Below are positions 24,403 to 32,967 of a stretch of DNA of 32,967 bases, one piece after another (the first letter of the stretch is position 1; the number at the start of each line of letters is the position of its first letter). The notes below the pieces were generated by a model. That model had not been told where the DNA came from, made no database searches, and saw only the letters and a list, made by a program, of their open reading frames with translations. This DNA is from Brevundimonas sp. UBA7534 (GTDB lineage: Bacteria; Pseudomonadota; Alphaproteobacteria; Caulobacterales; Caulobacteraceae). The DNA lies in the NCBI RefSeq assembly GCF_002479325.1, contig NZ_DLMO01000116.1, positions 1 through 32,967 on the forward strand, in the 5' to 3' direction. Made by a program: the position numbers and the translations under genes.

Positions 24403-25922
24403 AAGGCGTCGGCCCGGAAACGCCAGGCATCCGAGGCCGCCCGCATCGGCGCACGCGCCTTGTGCTGGGTCTCGGCGTATTCCGCCGCCGGATCGCTGTC
24501 GGCGACCACGCCGGCCCCCGCCTGAACGAAGATGCGCTGGTCGGCGAACAGGGCGGTGCGCAGGGTGATGCAGATGTCCGCCTCGCCGCCGGCCGAGATG
24601 TAACCGACGCCGCCGCCATAGCCGACGCCGCGCTTCTCGTCTTCCAACTCGTCGATGATCTCCATCGCCCGCACCTTGGGCGCACCCGACAGAGTTCCGG
24701 CGGGCAGGGCGGCCAGCAGGGTGTCGACGGCGTCCAGTTTCGGATCCGCCTTGCCGCGAACATTGGAGACGATGTGCATGACCTGGCTGTAGCGCTCGAC
24801 CACGAAGCTTTCCGTAACTTCGACCGTGCCCGGCGCGGCCACGCGTCCGACGTCGTTGCGGCCCAGGTCCAGCAGCATCAGGTGCTCGGCGCGTTCCTTC
24901 GGATCGGCCAGGAGTTCGGCCTCGAGCGCCTTGTCGAGTTCGGGCGTCTCGCCGCGCGCACGCGTTCCAGCCAGGGGACGGATGGTCACCTCGCCGTCCT
25001 TCAGGCGAACCAGGATTTCCGGGCTGGACCCGGCCAACTGAAAGCCGTCGAAGTTCAGGTAGAACAGATAGGGCGACGGGTTCTGTCGCCGCAGCGAGCG
25101 GTAGAAGGCGAAGGGATCGGCGCCCCACGGCGCCGAGAAGCGGTGGCTGAGCACCACCTGGAAGATGTCGCCCGCCCCGATGTAATCCTTGGCGCGCGCG
25201 ACCATCCGACCGAAGGCGTCCTCGTCCACTGGGGAGGTGAAGACGGGCGGCGGCGTTTCCTGCACCGGCGCGCGCGCCGGCAAGGGCTGGCGAAGCGCCG
25301 TCTCGAAGGCGTCGAGACGACCCTGCGCCTGCGTCAACGCCTGGGCCGGATCGGCGCCGGCGTCTGGATAGGCGGCGGCCACCAGCACGATCTCGTGCTT
25401 TACCGAATCGAAGATCGCCACCAGCGAGGGGCGGGTCAGCACCGCGTCGGGCAACGCGAGGGGATCGGGATTGGCGTCGCCCAACGGCTCCAGCAACCGA
25501 ACCATGTCGTAACCGAACACGCCGAACAGGCCGGCCGCCATCGGCGGCAGGTCCTGAGGAAGGTCGAAGCGTGAGGCGGCGATCAGGGCCCGCAGCGAGT
25601 CCAGGGTCGGCGCGGCCTCGGCCTCGAACCGGGCCGAGGCGATCGCGTCCGCGCCCCGCGCGATCTCCGCGCGTTCGCCCTGGCATCGCCAGACGAGGTC
25701 GGGATCGAGGGTGAGGATCGAATAGCGCCCCTTGACCGCCCCGCCTTCGACCGACTCCAGGAGGCAGGCGTAAGGCCGGTTGCGGCCCAACTTCAGGAAG
25801 GCCGAAACCGGCGTCTCCAGGTCATCGATGACCCGCCGAACCAGCACCTGGGGTCGGCCGGCGCTCAGGCCAGCCTTGAAGTCCTCCGCCTCGACGTCGG
25901 CCCCGCCCGCAGTGCTCGTCAT
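24399..25922 (-). CDS. trpE: Anthranilate synthase component I
   Basis: Turns chorismate and ammonia into anthranilate, first step of tryptophan synthesis. The 507-residue protein shows CLLESVEGG near residue 55 (tryptophan feedback site), the chorismate-binding domain with IRPLAGTRARG, LDLGRNDVGRV, TLSGAPKVRAMEIID and YAETQHKARAP. ATG 25922 overlaps the ppiD stop (ATGA), so it seems to be translated from the ppiD mRNA; there is no room for a trp attenuator leader directly before it. trpG lies 295 bases downstream beyond a small opposite-strand ORF. Confidence 0.97.
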   Translation of the reverse strand: MTSTAGGADVEAEDFKAGLSAGRPQVLVRRVIDDLETPVSAFLKLGRNRPYACLLESVEGGAVKGRYSILTLDPDLVWRCQGERAEIARGADAIASARFEAEAAPTLDSLRALIAASRFDLPQDLPPMAAGLFGVFGYDMVRLLEPLGDANPDPLALPDAVLTRPSLVAIFDSVKHEIVLVAAAYPDAGADPAQALTQAQGRLDAFETALRQPLPARAPVQETPPPVFTSPVDEDAFGRMVARAKDYIGAGDIFQVVLSHRFSAPWGADPFAFYRSLRRQNPSPYLFYLNFDGFQLAGSSPEILVRLKDGEVTIRPLAGTRARGETPELDKALEAELLADPKERAEHLMLLDLGRNDVGRVAAPGTVEVTESFVVERYSQVMHIVSNVRGKADPKLDAVDTLLAALPAGTLSGAPKVRAMEIIDELEDEKRGVGYGGGVGYISAGGEADICITLRTALFADQRIFVQAGAGVVADSDPAAEYAETQHKARAPMRAASDAWRFRADAF

Positions 25923-27826
25923 TGCGCGGGAGCGGGTGTGGCGGGCTGGTCGGGCAGGCCGAGGGCCTGACGCGCCAGGACCGGATCGTTCTTGACCTTG
26001 GACCGGGCGGCGCCGGCGGTGAAGGCGCTTTCGGTGAGCCCCTGGGCCAGGTCCTGCGCGATGCGCGCACGGGCGGCCTCGGCGGCCGGACCCGCGACGG
26101 ACGGCTCGGCGGCATGGACCTGATCCACGCGGCCGACGACATAGCCGGCGTCGGACGGCTGGGCGAAGACTTGGCCCTTGCCTTGGCCGAACAGCCCCTG
26201 CAGCGCGCCTTGGCCGACGGCTTCCTGGGTGGCGCGATCGCGGCCGATACGCTGGCGAGACACCAGGGTCGCTCCGGCCGAACGGGCGACGGCGGCGATG
26301 TCCTGACCGCCGCGCACCTGGCCGGCCAGCTCCTCGGCCTTGGCTGAGACGCGGCGCATGACCTCGCGGCGGGTCCATTCCTGGGTCAAGGGCGCGCGGA
26401 CTTCGTCCAGCTTGGGCAGGGCGGCCGGACGGATGTCATTGACGCGCACGGCGAAATACTGGCCCTGGCCGGCGTCGATGACGTCGCTTTCTCCGCCCTT
26501 CGTCAGGCCCCAGGCGGTGGAAAAGACCTGTTCAGGGGCGTTCAGCGGCTGCCCGTTCGGCAGGCGGCCGTCCTGGGTCACAGGGGGCAGGTCCACGATG
26601 CGGGCGCCGGCCTCGCGCGCGGCGTCGGCCAGGTTCTTGCCGTCCTGACGCGCCTTCTCGAACTTCTGGACGCTCTCATAGGTCGCGCCCTTGGCGTCCT
26701 CCTCACGCAGTTCCTGAACGATCTGCTCGCGGGCGCTGTCCAGCGTGGCCGGTTGCGGGGCTTGGATGTCGGTCACCTTGGCCACCGCGAAGCCCACGCC
26801 CGCCTGGATTGGATCGGACACCTGGTCCTTCTGCAGACCGAAGACGGCGGCGGCGACGGCGGGGTCGCCGACGGCGGTGCGGGGCGAGCCGGCGAATTCG
26901 GCCGGACGGACATTGTTGGCGCGGCCCGCATCGGCCGGCGACTGGCCGGCGCGCAGGGCGGCGGCGATCTTCTGCGCGGTCTCGCGGTTCGGCGCGGTCA
27001 GGGTGACGAAGGTGCGGGTTTCAGGACGGCCCAGGCTGTCCTTCTTGAACTCGAAGCGTTCGCGGATGCGATCGTCGGAGATGGCGGCGGTCCGGGTGGC
27101 CGCGTCAGGGCTGAACAAGACGACCGAAACCATGCGGAACTCGGGGCTGCGTAGCCGCGCCGCGTTCTCCTGAATGAAGGCGTTCAGCTGGGCGTCGGTG
27201 GGGGCCGCAGGGCGCTCGATCATCGCGTCCGTGACCTGGAACCAGCGGCCGTCGCGGGTCTCGAAGGCCTGGCCGGCCAGGACCGCGCCATAGATGCGCG
27301 GGGCGCGAACGCCCGCCTGCAGGGCCGCGCCGAAATGTTCGGTCGCATACTGGTCGCGCAGGTCCTGTTCCAGCATTGCGGGGGTCAGGTTCTGCTGCGC
27401 CAGCGCGCTTTCATAAGCCTGTTGATCGAACTGGCCGGTGACCTGGTTGAAGAAGGCCGGGATCTGGCGGATCTGCTTGACGATCAGTTCCTTGCCGGGG
27501 CGGATGCCCGCCTCCCAGGCCCAGTTTAGAAAGCCCAGTTGCTGGGTCTGGCTTTCCAGGAAGCGTCCGGGAATGTTCTCGGCCACCAAGTCCTCGTTGG
27601 TCACGGGACGGCCGGCCTGTTCCTGGATGTTCGCGCGCACCCGATCAAAGGCGGCCCGGAACTCCGCCTCGTTCATCGAACGGGAACCCGCGTCGATCAC
27701 GTGCTTGGGCCCCAGGTTCGAGAACACGTCCATGCGCGCGCCCACGATCACGAAACTGATGGCGATCAGGACGAGCAGGGCCGCGGCCCACTTGGAACGG
27801 GAGAAGGCGCGGAAGGCGGTGATCAT
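25919..27826 (-). CDS. ppiD: Peptidyl-prolyl cis-trans isomerase PpiD-type (SurA_N/parvulin)
   Basis: Membrane-anchored periplasmic folding factor acting on secreted proteins near the Sec exit. The 635-residue product begins with a short cytoplasmic stretch and one membrane helix (ALLVLIAISFVIVGARMDVF, residues about 15-35), then a SurA_N-like chaperone region, with a parvulin-like domain around residues 250-380 and a long helical C-terminus. ATG 27826 is chosen because it puts the helix right at the N-terminus as in PpiD; upstream codons are Pro/Arg-rich and cross the promoter. It shares ATGA with trpE. Confidence 0.9.
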   Translation of the reverse strand: MITAFRAFSRSKWAAALLVLIAISFVIVGARMDVFSNLGPKHVIDAGSRSMNEAEFRAAFDRVRANIQEQAGRPVTNEDLVAENIPGRFLESQTQQLGFLNWAWEAGIRPGKELIVKQIRQIPAFFNQVTGQFDQQAYESALAQQNLTPAMLEQDLRDQYATEHFGAALQAGVRAPRIYGAVLAGQAFETRDGRWFQVTDAMIERPAAPTDAQLNAFIQENAARLRSPEFRMVSVVLFSPDAATRTAAISDDRIRERFEFKKDSLGRPETRTFVTLTAPNRETAQKIAAALRAGQSPADAGRANNVRPAEFAGSPRTAVGDPAVAAAVFGLQKDQVSDPIQAGVGFAVAKVTDIQAPQPATLDSAREQIVQELREEDAKGATYESVQKFEKARQDGKNLADAAREAGARIVDLPPVTQDGRLPNGQPLNAPEQVFSTAWGLTKGGESDVIDAGQGQYFAVRVNDIRPAALPKLDEVRAPLTQEWTRREVMRRVSAKAEELAGQVRGGQDIAAVARSAGATLVSRQRIGRDRATQEAVGQGALQGLFGQGKGQVFAQPSDAGYVVGRVDQVHAAEPSVAGPAAEAARARIAQDLAQGLTESAFTAGAARSKVKNDPVLARQALGLPDQPATPAPAQ

Positions 27827-27867
27827 TCGAGAATCCCGGGACTGGCCGAGGTTGGCGTCACTGCGGC

Positions 27868-27896
27868 GTATAGGCGGGCGAGGGGGATGGCTGCAA
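27868..27896 (-). promoter_or_regulatory. Candidate ppiD-trpE promoter
   Basis: On the minus strand TTGCAG (27896-27891), a 17-bp spacer and CTATAC (27873-27868), giving a leader of about 35 bases before the ppiD ATG. It would drive both ppiD and the coupled trpE. No leader peptide with Trp codons is seen in the leader. Confidence 0.45.
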
Positions 27897-27930
27897 GGAC
27901 GGCATGATGGCGGCAATGCGGCGCGCCCCC

Positions 27931-27958
27931 TTGGCTTGTCGGCTCCGGGCGCCTAGAC
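27931..27958 (+). promoter_or_regulatory. Candidate near-leaderless promoter of tpiA
   Basis: TTGGCT (27931-27936), a 16-bp spacer and CTAGAC (27953-27958), with only 7 bases to the tpiA ATG. Transcription would begin at or next to the start codon. An overlapping TTGTCGG at 27936-27942 also resembles the Caulobacter -35. Prediction only. Confidence 0.4.
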
Positions 27959-27965
27959 AGGCGGC

Positions 27966-28715
27966 ATGAAACAATCCGTGAAGTTGGTGGTCGGCAATTG
28001 GAAGATGCACGGCCTGTCGGGAGCGTTGGATCAGGCATCCAGTCTCTCTAGGGCGCTCCTCGCCGACGCATGCGCGGTGCGCGTCGGCCTCTGTCCGCCC
28101 GCGACGCTGATAGACCGCATGCGCGGCGTGCTGGCGGAAGGTCAGGTGGAATTGGGCGCTCAGGACTGCCATGCCCAGCCGCAGGGGGCGTTCACGGGGT
28201 CCGTGTCAGCCGAAATGGTGGCCGACGCCGGCGCTCGCTTGGTGATTCTGGGGCATTCCGAGCGCCGCACGGCCTTTGGCGAAACGGACCGCGACGTCGC
28301 CGACAAGGTCGAGGCCGCCGTGGCCGCCGGTCTGGAACCGATCGTCTGTGTGGGCGAAAGCCTGGCCGAGCGCGAGGAAGGAGACGCCGTCGCGGTCGTG
28401 ACGGCCCAGGTCGCCGCCTCCTTGCCGGACAGTCTGAAGGAGCGGCCTTTCGCCGTGGCCTACGAGCCGATCTGGGCGATCGGCACCGGCCTGACGCCGA
28501 CCCTGGACCAGATCGCCGAGATGCATGGGGCGATCCGTTCGGCCATCGTCGAGCGCCTGGGACAGGGCGCGGCCCGGGCGCCGATCCTGTACGGCGGCTC
28601 TGTCAAGCCGGACAATGCGGGCGCGATCCTGTCGACGCCGGAGGTCGGTGGCGCTCTGGTCGGGGGCGCCTCCCTGAAGGCAGAGGATTTCCTGGCCATC
28701 ATTCGCGCCGCCTGA
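27966..28715 (+). CDS. tpiA: Triosephosphate isomerase
   Basis: Interconverts dihydroxyacetone phosphate and glyceraldehyde 3-phosphate. The 249-residue TIM barrel has substrate residues Asn11 and Lys13 (GNWKMHG), catalytic His97 (ILGHSERR), catalytic Glu167 in AYEPIWAIGTG (loop 6), and the phosphate-binding YGGSVKPDNA and GGALVGGASLK. ATG 27966 is divergent from ppiD with 139 bases between the genes. The ribosome-binding site is poor (aggcgg one base from the ATG). Confidence 0.98.
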   Translation: MKQSVKLVVGNWKMHGLSGALDQASSLSRALLADACAVRVGLCPPATLIDRMRGVLAEGQVELGAQDCHAQPQGAFTGSVSAEMVADAGARLVILGHSERRTAFGETDRDVADKVEAAVAAGLEPIVCVGESLAEREEGDAVAVVTAQVAASLPDSLKERPFAVAYEPIWAIGTGLTPTLDQIAEMHGAIRSAIVERLGQGAARAPILYGGSVKPDNAGAILSTPEVGGALVGGASLKAEDFLAIIRAA

Positions 28716-28779
28716 GGTTTGCCCCCGGCAGGCTTCGGTGATAGAGGCCGCCGCTTGATCGGCGCGCGGTCGCGCCCAC

Positions 28780-29202
28780 ATGAACGAAGCCATGCTCCAG
28801 ACCATTCTGCTCGCCGCCATCATCCTGGTCGCCATCGCCCTGACTGGCGTGGTGCTGCTGCAGCGCTCCGAAGGCGGCGCGCTGGGCATGGGCGGAGGCC
28901 CTTCGGGGTTCATGACCGCGCGCGGGGCGGGCAACCTGCTGACCGTTACCACCTGGTGGCTGGCGGCGGCGCTGTTCGCCCTGACCATCGTGCTGACGGT
29001 CGTGGGCAATATGGACCGGGCCTCGCAGTCGGTGATCGACGCCGACGCGGTCGGCGCCCTGGCCACCACGCCCCAACCTCAGTCCCAGCAGCCTGCCCAG
29101 CCGCAGCAGCCGACGACGCCCGCCCAGCCGGCCGCGCCGTCGCTGGACGACCTAGAGGCCAGCCTGCCGTCCGCGGCGCCGGCCCAACCGCCCGCCCAGT
29201 AA
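28780..29202 (+). CDS. secG: Preprotein translocase subunit SecG
   Basis: Small accessory subunit of the SecYEG channel. Two membrane helices flank a short loop: ILLAAIILVAIALTGVVLLQ, then the Gly-rich RSEGGALGMGGGPSGFMTARG, then LLTVTTWWLAAALFALTIVL, the standard SecG layout. The remaining 60 residues are a Pro/Gln/Ala-rich tail not found in E. coli SecG, common in alphaproteobacteria. ATG 28780 is used; ATG 28792 (MLQTILL) is as likely and nearer to the family start. It ends 24 bases before a strong terminator. Confidence 0.93.
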   Translation: MNEAMLQTILLAAIILVAIALTGVVLLQRSEGGALGMGGGPSGFMTARGAGNLLTVTTWWLAAALFALTIVLTVVGNMDRASQSVIDADAVGALATTPQPQSQQPAQPQQPTTPAQPAAPSLDDLEASLPSAAPAQPPAQ

Positions 29203-29226
29203 GGGCGCCGCCCCGACCGAGTTTCC

Positions 29227-29259
29227 GAAAGCGCGCCGCAGGGCGCGCTTTCTTCTTTT
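29227..29259 (+). terminator. Intrinsic terminator after secG
   Basis: A perfect 11-bp stem (gaaagcgcgcc at 29227-29237, ggcgcgctttc at 29242-29252) with loop gcag, followed by ttctttt. Strong rho-independent terminator; it isolates tpiA-secG from pyrG. Confidence 0.9.
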
Positions 29260-29271
29260 GATCAACAGTTC

Positions 29272-29304
29272 GATTCGCGACCGCCGATGCCGCCGGCGCG
29301 AATC
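29272..29304 (+). promoter_or_regulatory. Inverted repeat before pyrG
   Basis: gattcgcg at 29272-29279 and cgcgaatc at 29297-29304 form a perfect 8-bp palindrome with a 17-base centre made of two ccgccg units, 20 bases before the pyrG ATG. It could be an operator or a leader hairpin close to the ribosome-binding site ggagtaagg (29308-29316). Function unknown. Confidence 0.45.
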
Positions 29305-29324
29305 ATGGAGTAAGGTGTCCGCCC

Positions 29325-30977
<1,653 letters not shown>

Positions 30978-31041
30978 GGACGCAAAACGGCGTTCACGGA
31001 GCCGCGATTCCACCCGGCCTGCATCTTGCTGTATCCTGGGC

Positions 31042-31086
31042 CTGTGGGATCGAAATGATCCATCGGCTGTGGGATCGTCGATGATC
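31042..31086 (+). repeat. Imperfect direct repeat upstream of the 42-codon ORF
   Basis: ctgtgggatcgaaatgatc (31042-31060) and ctgtgggatcgtcgatgatc (31067-31086) share an exact 11-mer and the ending atgatc, with 25 bases from copy to copy. Both contain an ATG near their 3' end; the second ATG is the start of the 42-codon ORF. It may be a recent duplication or a binding site. Confidence 0.6.
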
Positions 31087-31209
31087 GGCGAATTGCTCTA
31101 TCAGTTGCACCGCCACTTCCGGGTGGTGATGGCCATCGGCGCGGTGGCCAGCCTCGCCGCCTTTGGCGTGCTGGGCTACGCCACCCTGTCGTGGCTGACG
31201 GCGACATAG
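31081..31209 (+). CDS. Putative 42-residue single-pass membrane peptide
   Basis: Unrecognised. From ATG 31081 to TAG 31209 the frame encodes 42 residues: a polar, His/Arg-containing start (MIGELLYQLHRHFR) and one hydrophobic segment (VVMAIGAVASLAAFGVLGYA). Third codon positions are mostly G/C. A 9-codon ORF (ATG 31055, MIHRLWDRR) ends in a TGA that overlaps the ATG at 31081 as ATGA, which could couple translation. Two near-copies of an imperfect repeat lie at 31042-31060 and 31067-31086. No strong ribosome-binding site. Confidence 0.45.
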   Translation: MIGELLYQLHRHFRVVMAIGAVASLAAFGVLGYATLSWLTAT

Positions 31210-31239
31210 GAGCCCCCCGTCGGACGGGCCCCGTTTCGC

Positions 31240-31670
31240 TTATTCGATCTTCAGCCGCGCGAACACCATGGCGCCGTCGGGATCGCCGCCGTAGAGCGGC
31301 TCCAGCGGTCCGGGAACCTGGTTGAAGGCGTAGAGCCCACCCAGCCCCAGGCGGACGCGGGAGCGATACGCCAGTCGCGGACCAGTCCCAGCGACGCCTG
31401 GACACGGTGTAGAGCGGCCCGTGGCCCCCGTTGAGGCCAGGGACCAACTCGTCGGTTTCGATACGCTCGGCCCGGCCCAAGACAGTCCAGCGGTCGTTCG
31501 GGTGAACCGCTGTTTCCAGCAGCCATCCGTCCTTGGACTCGACGCAGCAGACCATCGACTTCATCGCCATCGGGGCCTTGTCGGGCGAGGGCTCATGATG
31601 ATCCTGCTGATGGCAGGGCGCGATCTCGCTCGGCGCCGCAGACAGCCAGCAGGATCTGCAAGATCTTCAC
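31240..31670 (-). pseudogene. Decayed outer-membrane/metal-locus-type gene (frameshifts)
   Basis: No frame is open across this stretch, but protein-like segments follow one another in three frames. They are GWLLETAVHPNDRWTVLG then RAERIETDELVPG up to YTVSR, then ASLGLVRDWRIAP, then RVRLGLGGLYAFNQVPG to ARLKIE and a TAA at 31242-31240. One missing base near 31397 and one near 31360 would join them. The pattern (RAER, alternating strands, final charged-hydrophobic strand) is like the C-terminus of barrel proteins of metal-resistance loci. At the 5' side a GTG at 31670 opens VKILQILLAVCG, and a Cys/His/Met-rich stretch (PCHQQDHHEPSP, MAMKSMVCC) follows in another frame. Family identity is recalled from pattern, not searched. 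Confidence 0.55.
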
Positions 31671-31684
31671 GGCCGCAATGACGC

Positions 31685-32248
31685 TCAGGCGCCGATCTTG
31701 TCGACCAGGGGCAGACCCGGCGCGGCAGGCGGGGAGGCGTCGCCGTCGCCCAGAGCCCGCTGCATGAAGATCACGTCGCGCCAGTCGTCGTGCTTCCATC
31801 CCGCCGACCGAAAACCGCCCGCATCCTCGAACCCGCGGGAACGATGCAGGGCGATGGAGCCGAGATTCTCCGCATCGCCGATGACGGCGACCATCTGCCT
31901 CAGCCCCATCGTCGTGCAGCGCGCGATCAGCGCGTCCAGCAGGACGCCGGCGACGCCGCGCTCCCTGGCCCACGGCGCGATATAGATCGAGTCCTCGACC
32001 GTGTAGCGATAGGCCTGACGGGTCCGAAACGGCGCGGCGTAGGCGTATCCCGCGACCACACCGTCCAGGTCCGCCGTCAGGCAGGGCAGCCCCAGCTTTG
32101 TCACTGCGGACAGCCGGCGAGCCATCTCGGCCTCGTCCGGCGGCTCCAGCTCGAACGTACCCCGGCCGTTGGCCACGCTTTCGGCGTAGATGGCGGTGAC
32201 GGCTGCGATGTCGGCGGCCGTCAGGTCACGGACGTCAGGGGCGTTCAA
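31685..32248 (-). CDS. GNAT-family N-acetyltransferase (phosphinothricin acetyltransferase-like)
   Basis: Acetyl-CoA-dependent N-acetyltransferase; the family acts on phosphinothricin, methionine sulfoximine or other small amines, and the true substrate is unknown. The 187-residue product shows the Pat/YncA layout: DLTAADIAAVTAIYAES at the start, VVAGYAYAAPFRTRQAYRYT, EDSIYIAPWARERGVAG with the acetyl-CoA-binding turn, then NLGSIALHRSRGFEDAGGFRSAGWK and WRDVIFMQRAL. No ATG fits; the TTG at 32248 overlaps the stop of the upstream peptidase gene (TTGA), so coupled translation is likely. Longer frames upstream only shadow that gene. Confidence 0.85.
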   Translation of the reverse strand: MNAPDVRDLTAADIAAVTAIYAESVANGRGTFELEPPDEAEMARRLSAVTKLGLPCLTADLDGVVAGYAYAAPFRTRQAYRYTVEDSIYIAPWARERGVAGVLLDALIARCTTMGLRQMVAVIGDAENLGSIALHRSRGFEDAGGFRSAGWKHDDWRDVIFMQRALGDGDASPPAAPGLPLVDKIGA

Positions 32249-32967
32249 GCGGCTTCCCAGCCCTTGTCCACGGCCCAGATGGCGAAGGCGTAGTCGTGGG
32301 CGACCTCCTTCAGATAGTCGAACCGCCCCGCCGCGCCACCGTGACCAGCCTCCATGTTGATCTTGAGCAGGACCGGCTTGCCCGAGGTTGTGGCCGGCCG
32401 CAGCTTGGCGACCCACTTTTCCGGCTCCCAGTAGGTGACGCGCGGATCGGACAGGCCGCCGGTCGCCAGCACCGCAGGATAAGCCTGGGGCTTCACCTGG
32501 TCGTAGGGGCTGTAGCTGAACATGTAGTCATAGGCTTCGGGGTCCTCGATCGGATTGCCCCATTCGGGCCACTCGGGCGGCGTCAGCGGCAGCGAGGTGT
32601 CGCTCATGGTGTTGATCACGTCGACGAACGGCACCTGGCCGATCACGCCGGCCCACAGGTCCGGGCGCATGTTGTTGACCGCGCCCATCAGCATGCCGCC
32701 CGCCGAACCGCCTTGGGCGACGATGTTTCCGGCCGTGGCGTATTTCTGGCCGATCAGGTGTTCGGCGGCGGCGATGAAGTCGGTGAAGGTGTTCTTCTTG
32801 GTCATCCGGCGCGCGGCCAGGAACCAGCCCCAGCCCTTGTCCGAACCGCCCCGGATGTGGGCGATGGCGTAGATCCAGCCGCGATCGACCAGCGACAGCC
32901 GGTTGGTCGAGAAGCTGGCCGGCATGGGGATGCCGTAAGAGCCGTAGCCATAGAGCAGCAGCGGCGC
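32245..32967 (-). CDS. S9-family oligopeptidase (oligopeptidase B-like), N-terminal part outside the window
   Basis: Serine peptidase that cuts short peptides, usually after Arg or Lys in oligopeptidase B. Only the C-terminal 240 residues are present; the frame runs off the right edge (APLLLYGYGSYGIP before the Met at 32925). The alpha/beta-hydrolase triad is visible: Ser in QGGSAGGML, Asp in LSDPRVTYWEP and His in EAGHGGAAGRF. RGGSDKGWGWFLAARRMTKKNTF and PPEWPEWGNP are typical of the oligopeptidase B branch. Its stop overlaps the GNAT start. Confidence 0.93.
   Translation of the reverse strand, partial: APLLLYGYGSYGIPMPASFSTNRLSLVDRGWIYAIAHIRGGSDKGWGWFLAARRMTKKNTFTDFIAAAEHLIGQKYATAGNIVAQGGSAGGMLMGAVNNMRPDLWAGVIGQVPFVDVINTMSDTSLPLTPPEWPEWGNPIEDPEAYDYMFSYSPYDQVKPQAYPAVLATGGLSDPRVTYWEPEKWVAKLRPATTSGKPVLLKINMEAGHGGAAGRFDYLKEVAHDYAFAIWAVDKGWEAA

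Noticed and set aside
24399..26378. A 659-codon frame extending TrpE upstream
   Set aside because: The extra 152 codons are a shadow of ppiD; the ATGA overlap at 25922 marks the true start.
31211..31240. Hairpin cccgt-cgg-acggg after the 42-codon ORF as a terminator
   Set aside because: Only a 5-bp stem and the tail ccccgtttcgctt is not a T-run; too weak to call.

Overview
The window comes from a GC-rich alphaproteobacterium, most likely of the Caulobacteraceae (Brevundimonas or a relative). This rests on gene order (rpsB-tsf-pyrH-frr-uppS-cdsA-dxr-rseP-bamA-ompH-lpxD-fabZ-lpxA-lpxI-lpxB), strong G/C bias at third codon positions, a single-PDZ MmpA-type site-2 protease, LpxI instead of LpxH, and a LexA of the alphaproteobacterial type with GTTC-N7-GTTC operators. 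The organism is inferred from these traits, not from a database match.

Region 1 (1-14639, + strand) is a long housekeeping and envelope block: translation (rpsB partial, tsf, frr), pyrimidine nucleotide supply (pyrH), isoprenoid and phospholipid precursors (uppS, cdsA, dxr), the site-2 protease rseP/mmpA, outer-membrane assembly (bamA, ompH/skp) and lipid A synthesis (lpxD, fabZ, lpxA, lpxI, lpxB). Many neighbours overlap by 1-4 bases, so they are probably co-transcribed and translationally coupled. A UUCG-loop terminator at 1773-1796 separates tsf from pyrH.

Region 2 (14716-21570) holds a FUSC-like membrane protein gene (+), citrate synthase gltA (-), gltX (-), comEC (+) and lexA (-). gltX and comEC diverge from overlapping start codons. 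comEC and lexA overlap tail to tail. The lexA promoter carries two SOS boxes.

Region 3 (21683-27826, - strand) is ppiD-trpE, then a small membrane-protein ORF on the other strand, then trpG-trpD-trpC, which lead towards lexA. ppiD and trpE overlap by ATGA.

Region 4 (27966-30977, + strand) is tpiA, secG and pyrG. secG ends at a strong intrinsic terminator.

Region 5 (30978-32967) is the only accessory-looking part. It has a 42-codon putative membrane peptide, a frameshifted remnant of an outer-membrane/metal-type gene, a GNAT acetyltransferase with a TTG start, and the C-terminal part of an S9 oligopeptidase B-like gene that runs off the window.

I saw no tRNA, rRNA, CRISPR array, IS element or prophage, and no convincing new multi-gene system. 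The points most worth a second look are the double SOS operator, candidate near-leaderless promoters of tpiA and trpG, the small ORFs, the 15-bp tandem repeat in fabZ, and the decayed gene at 31240-31670.
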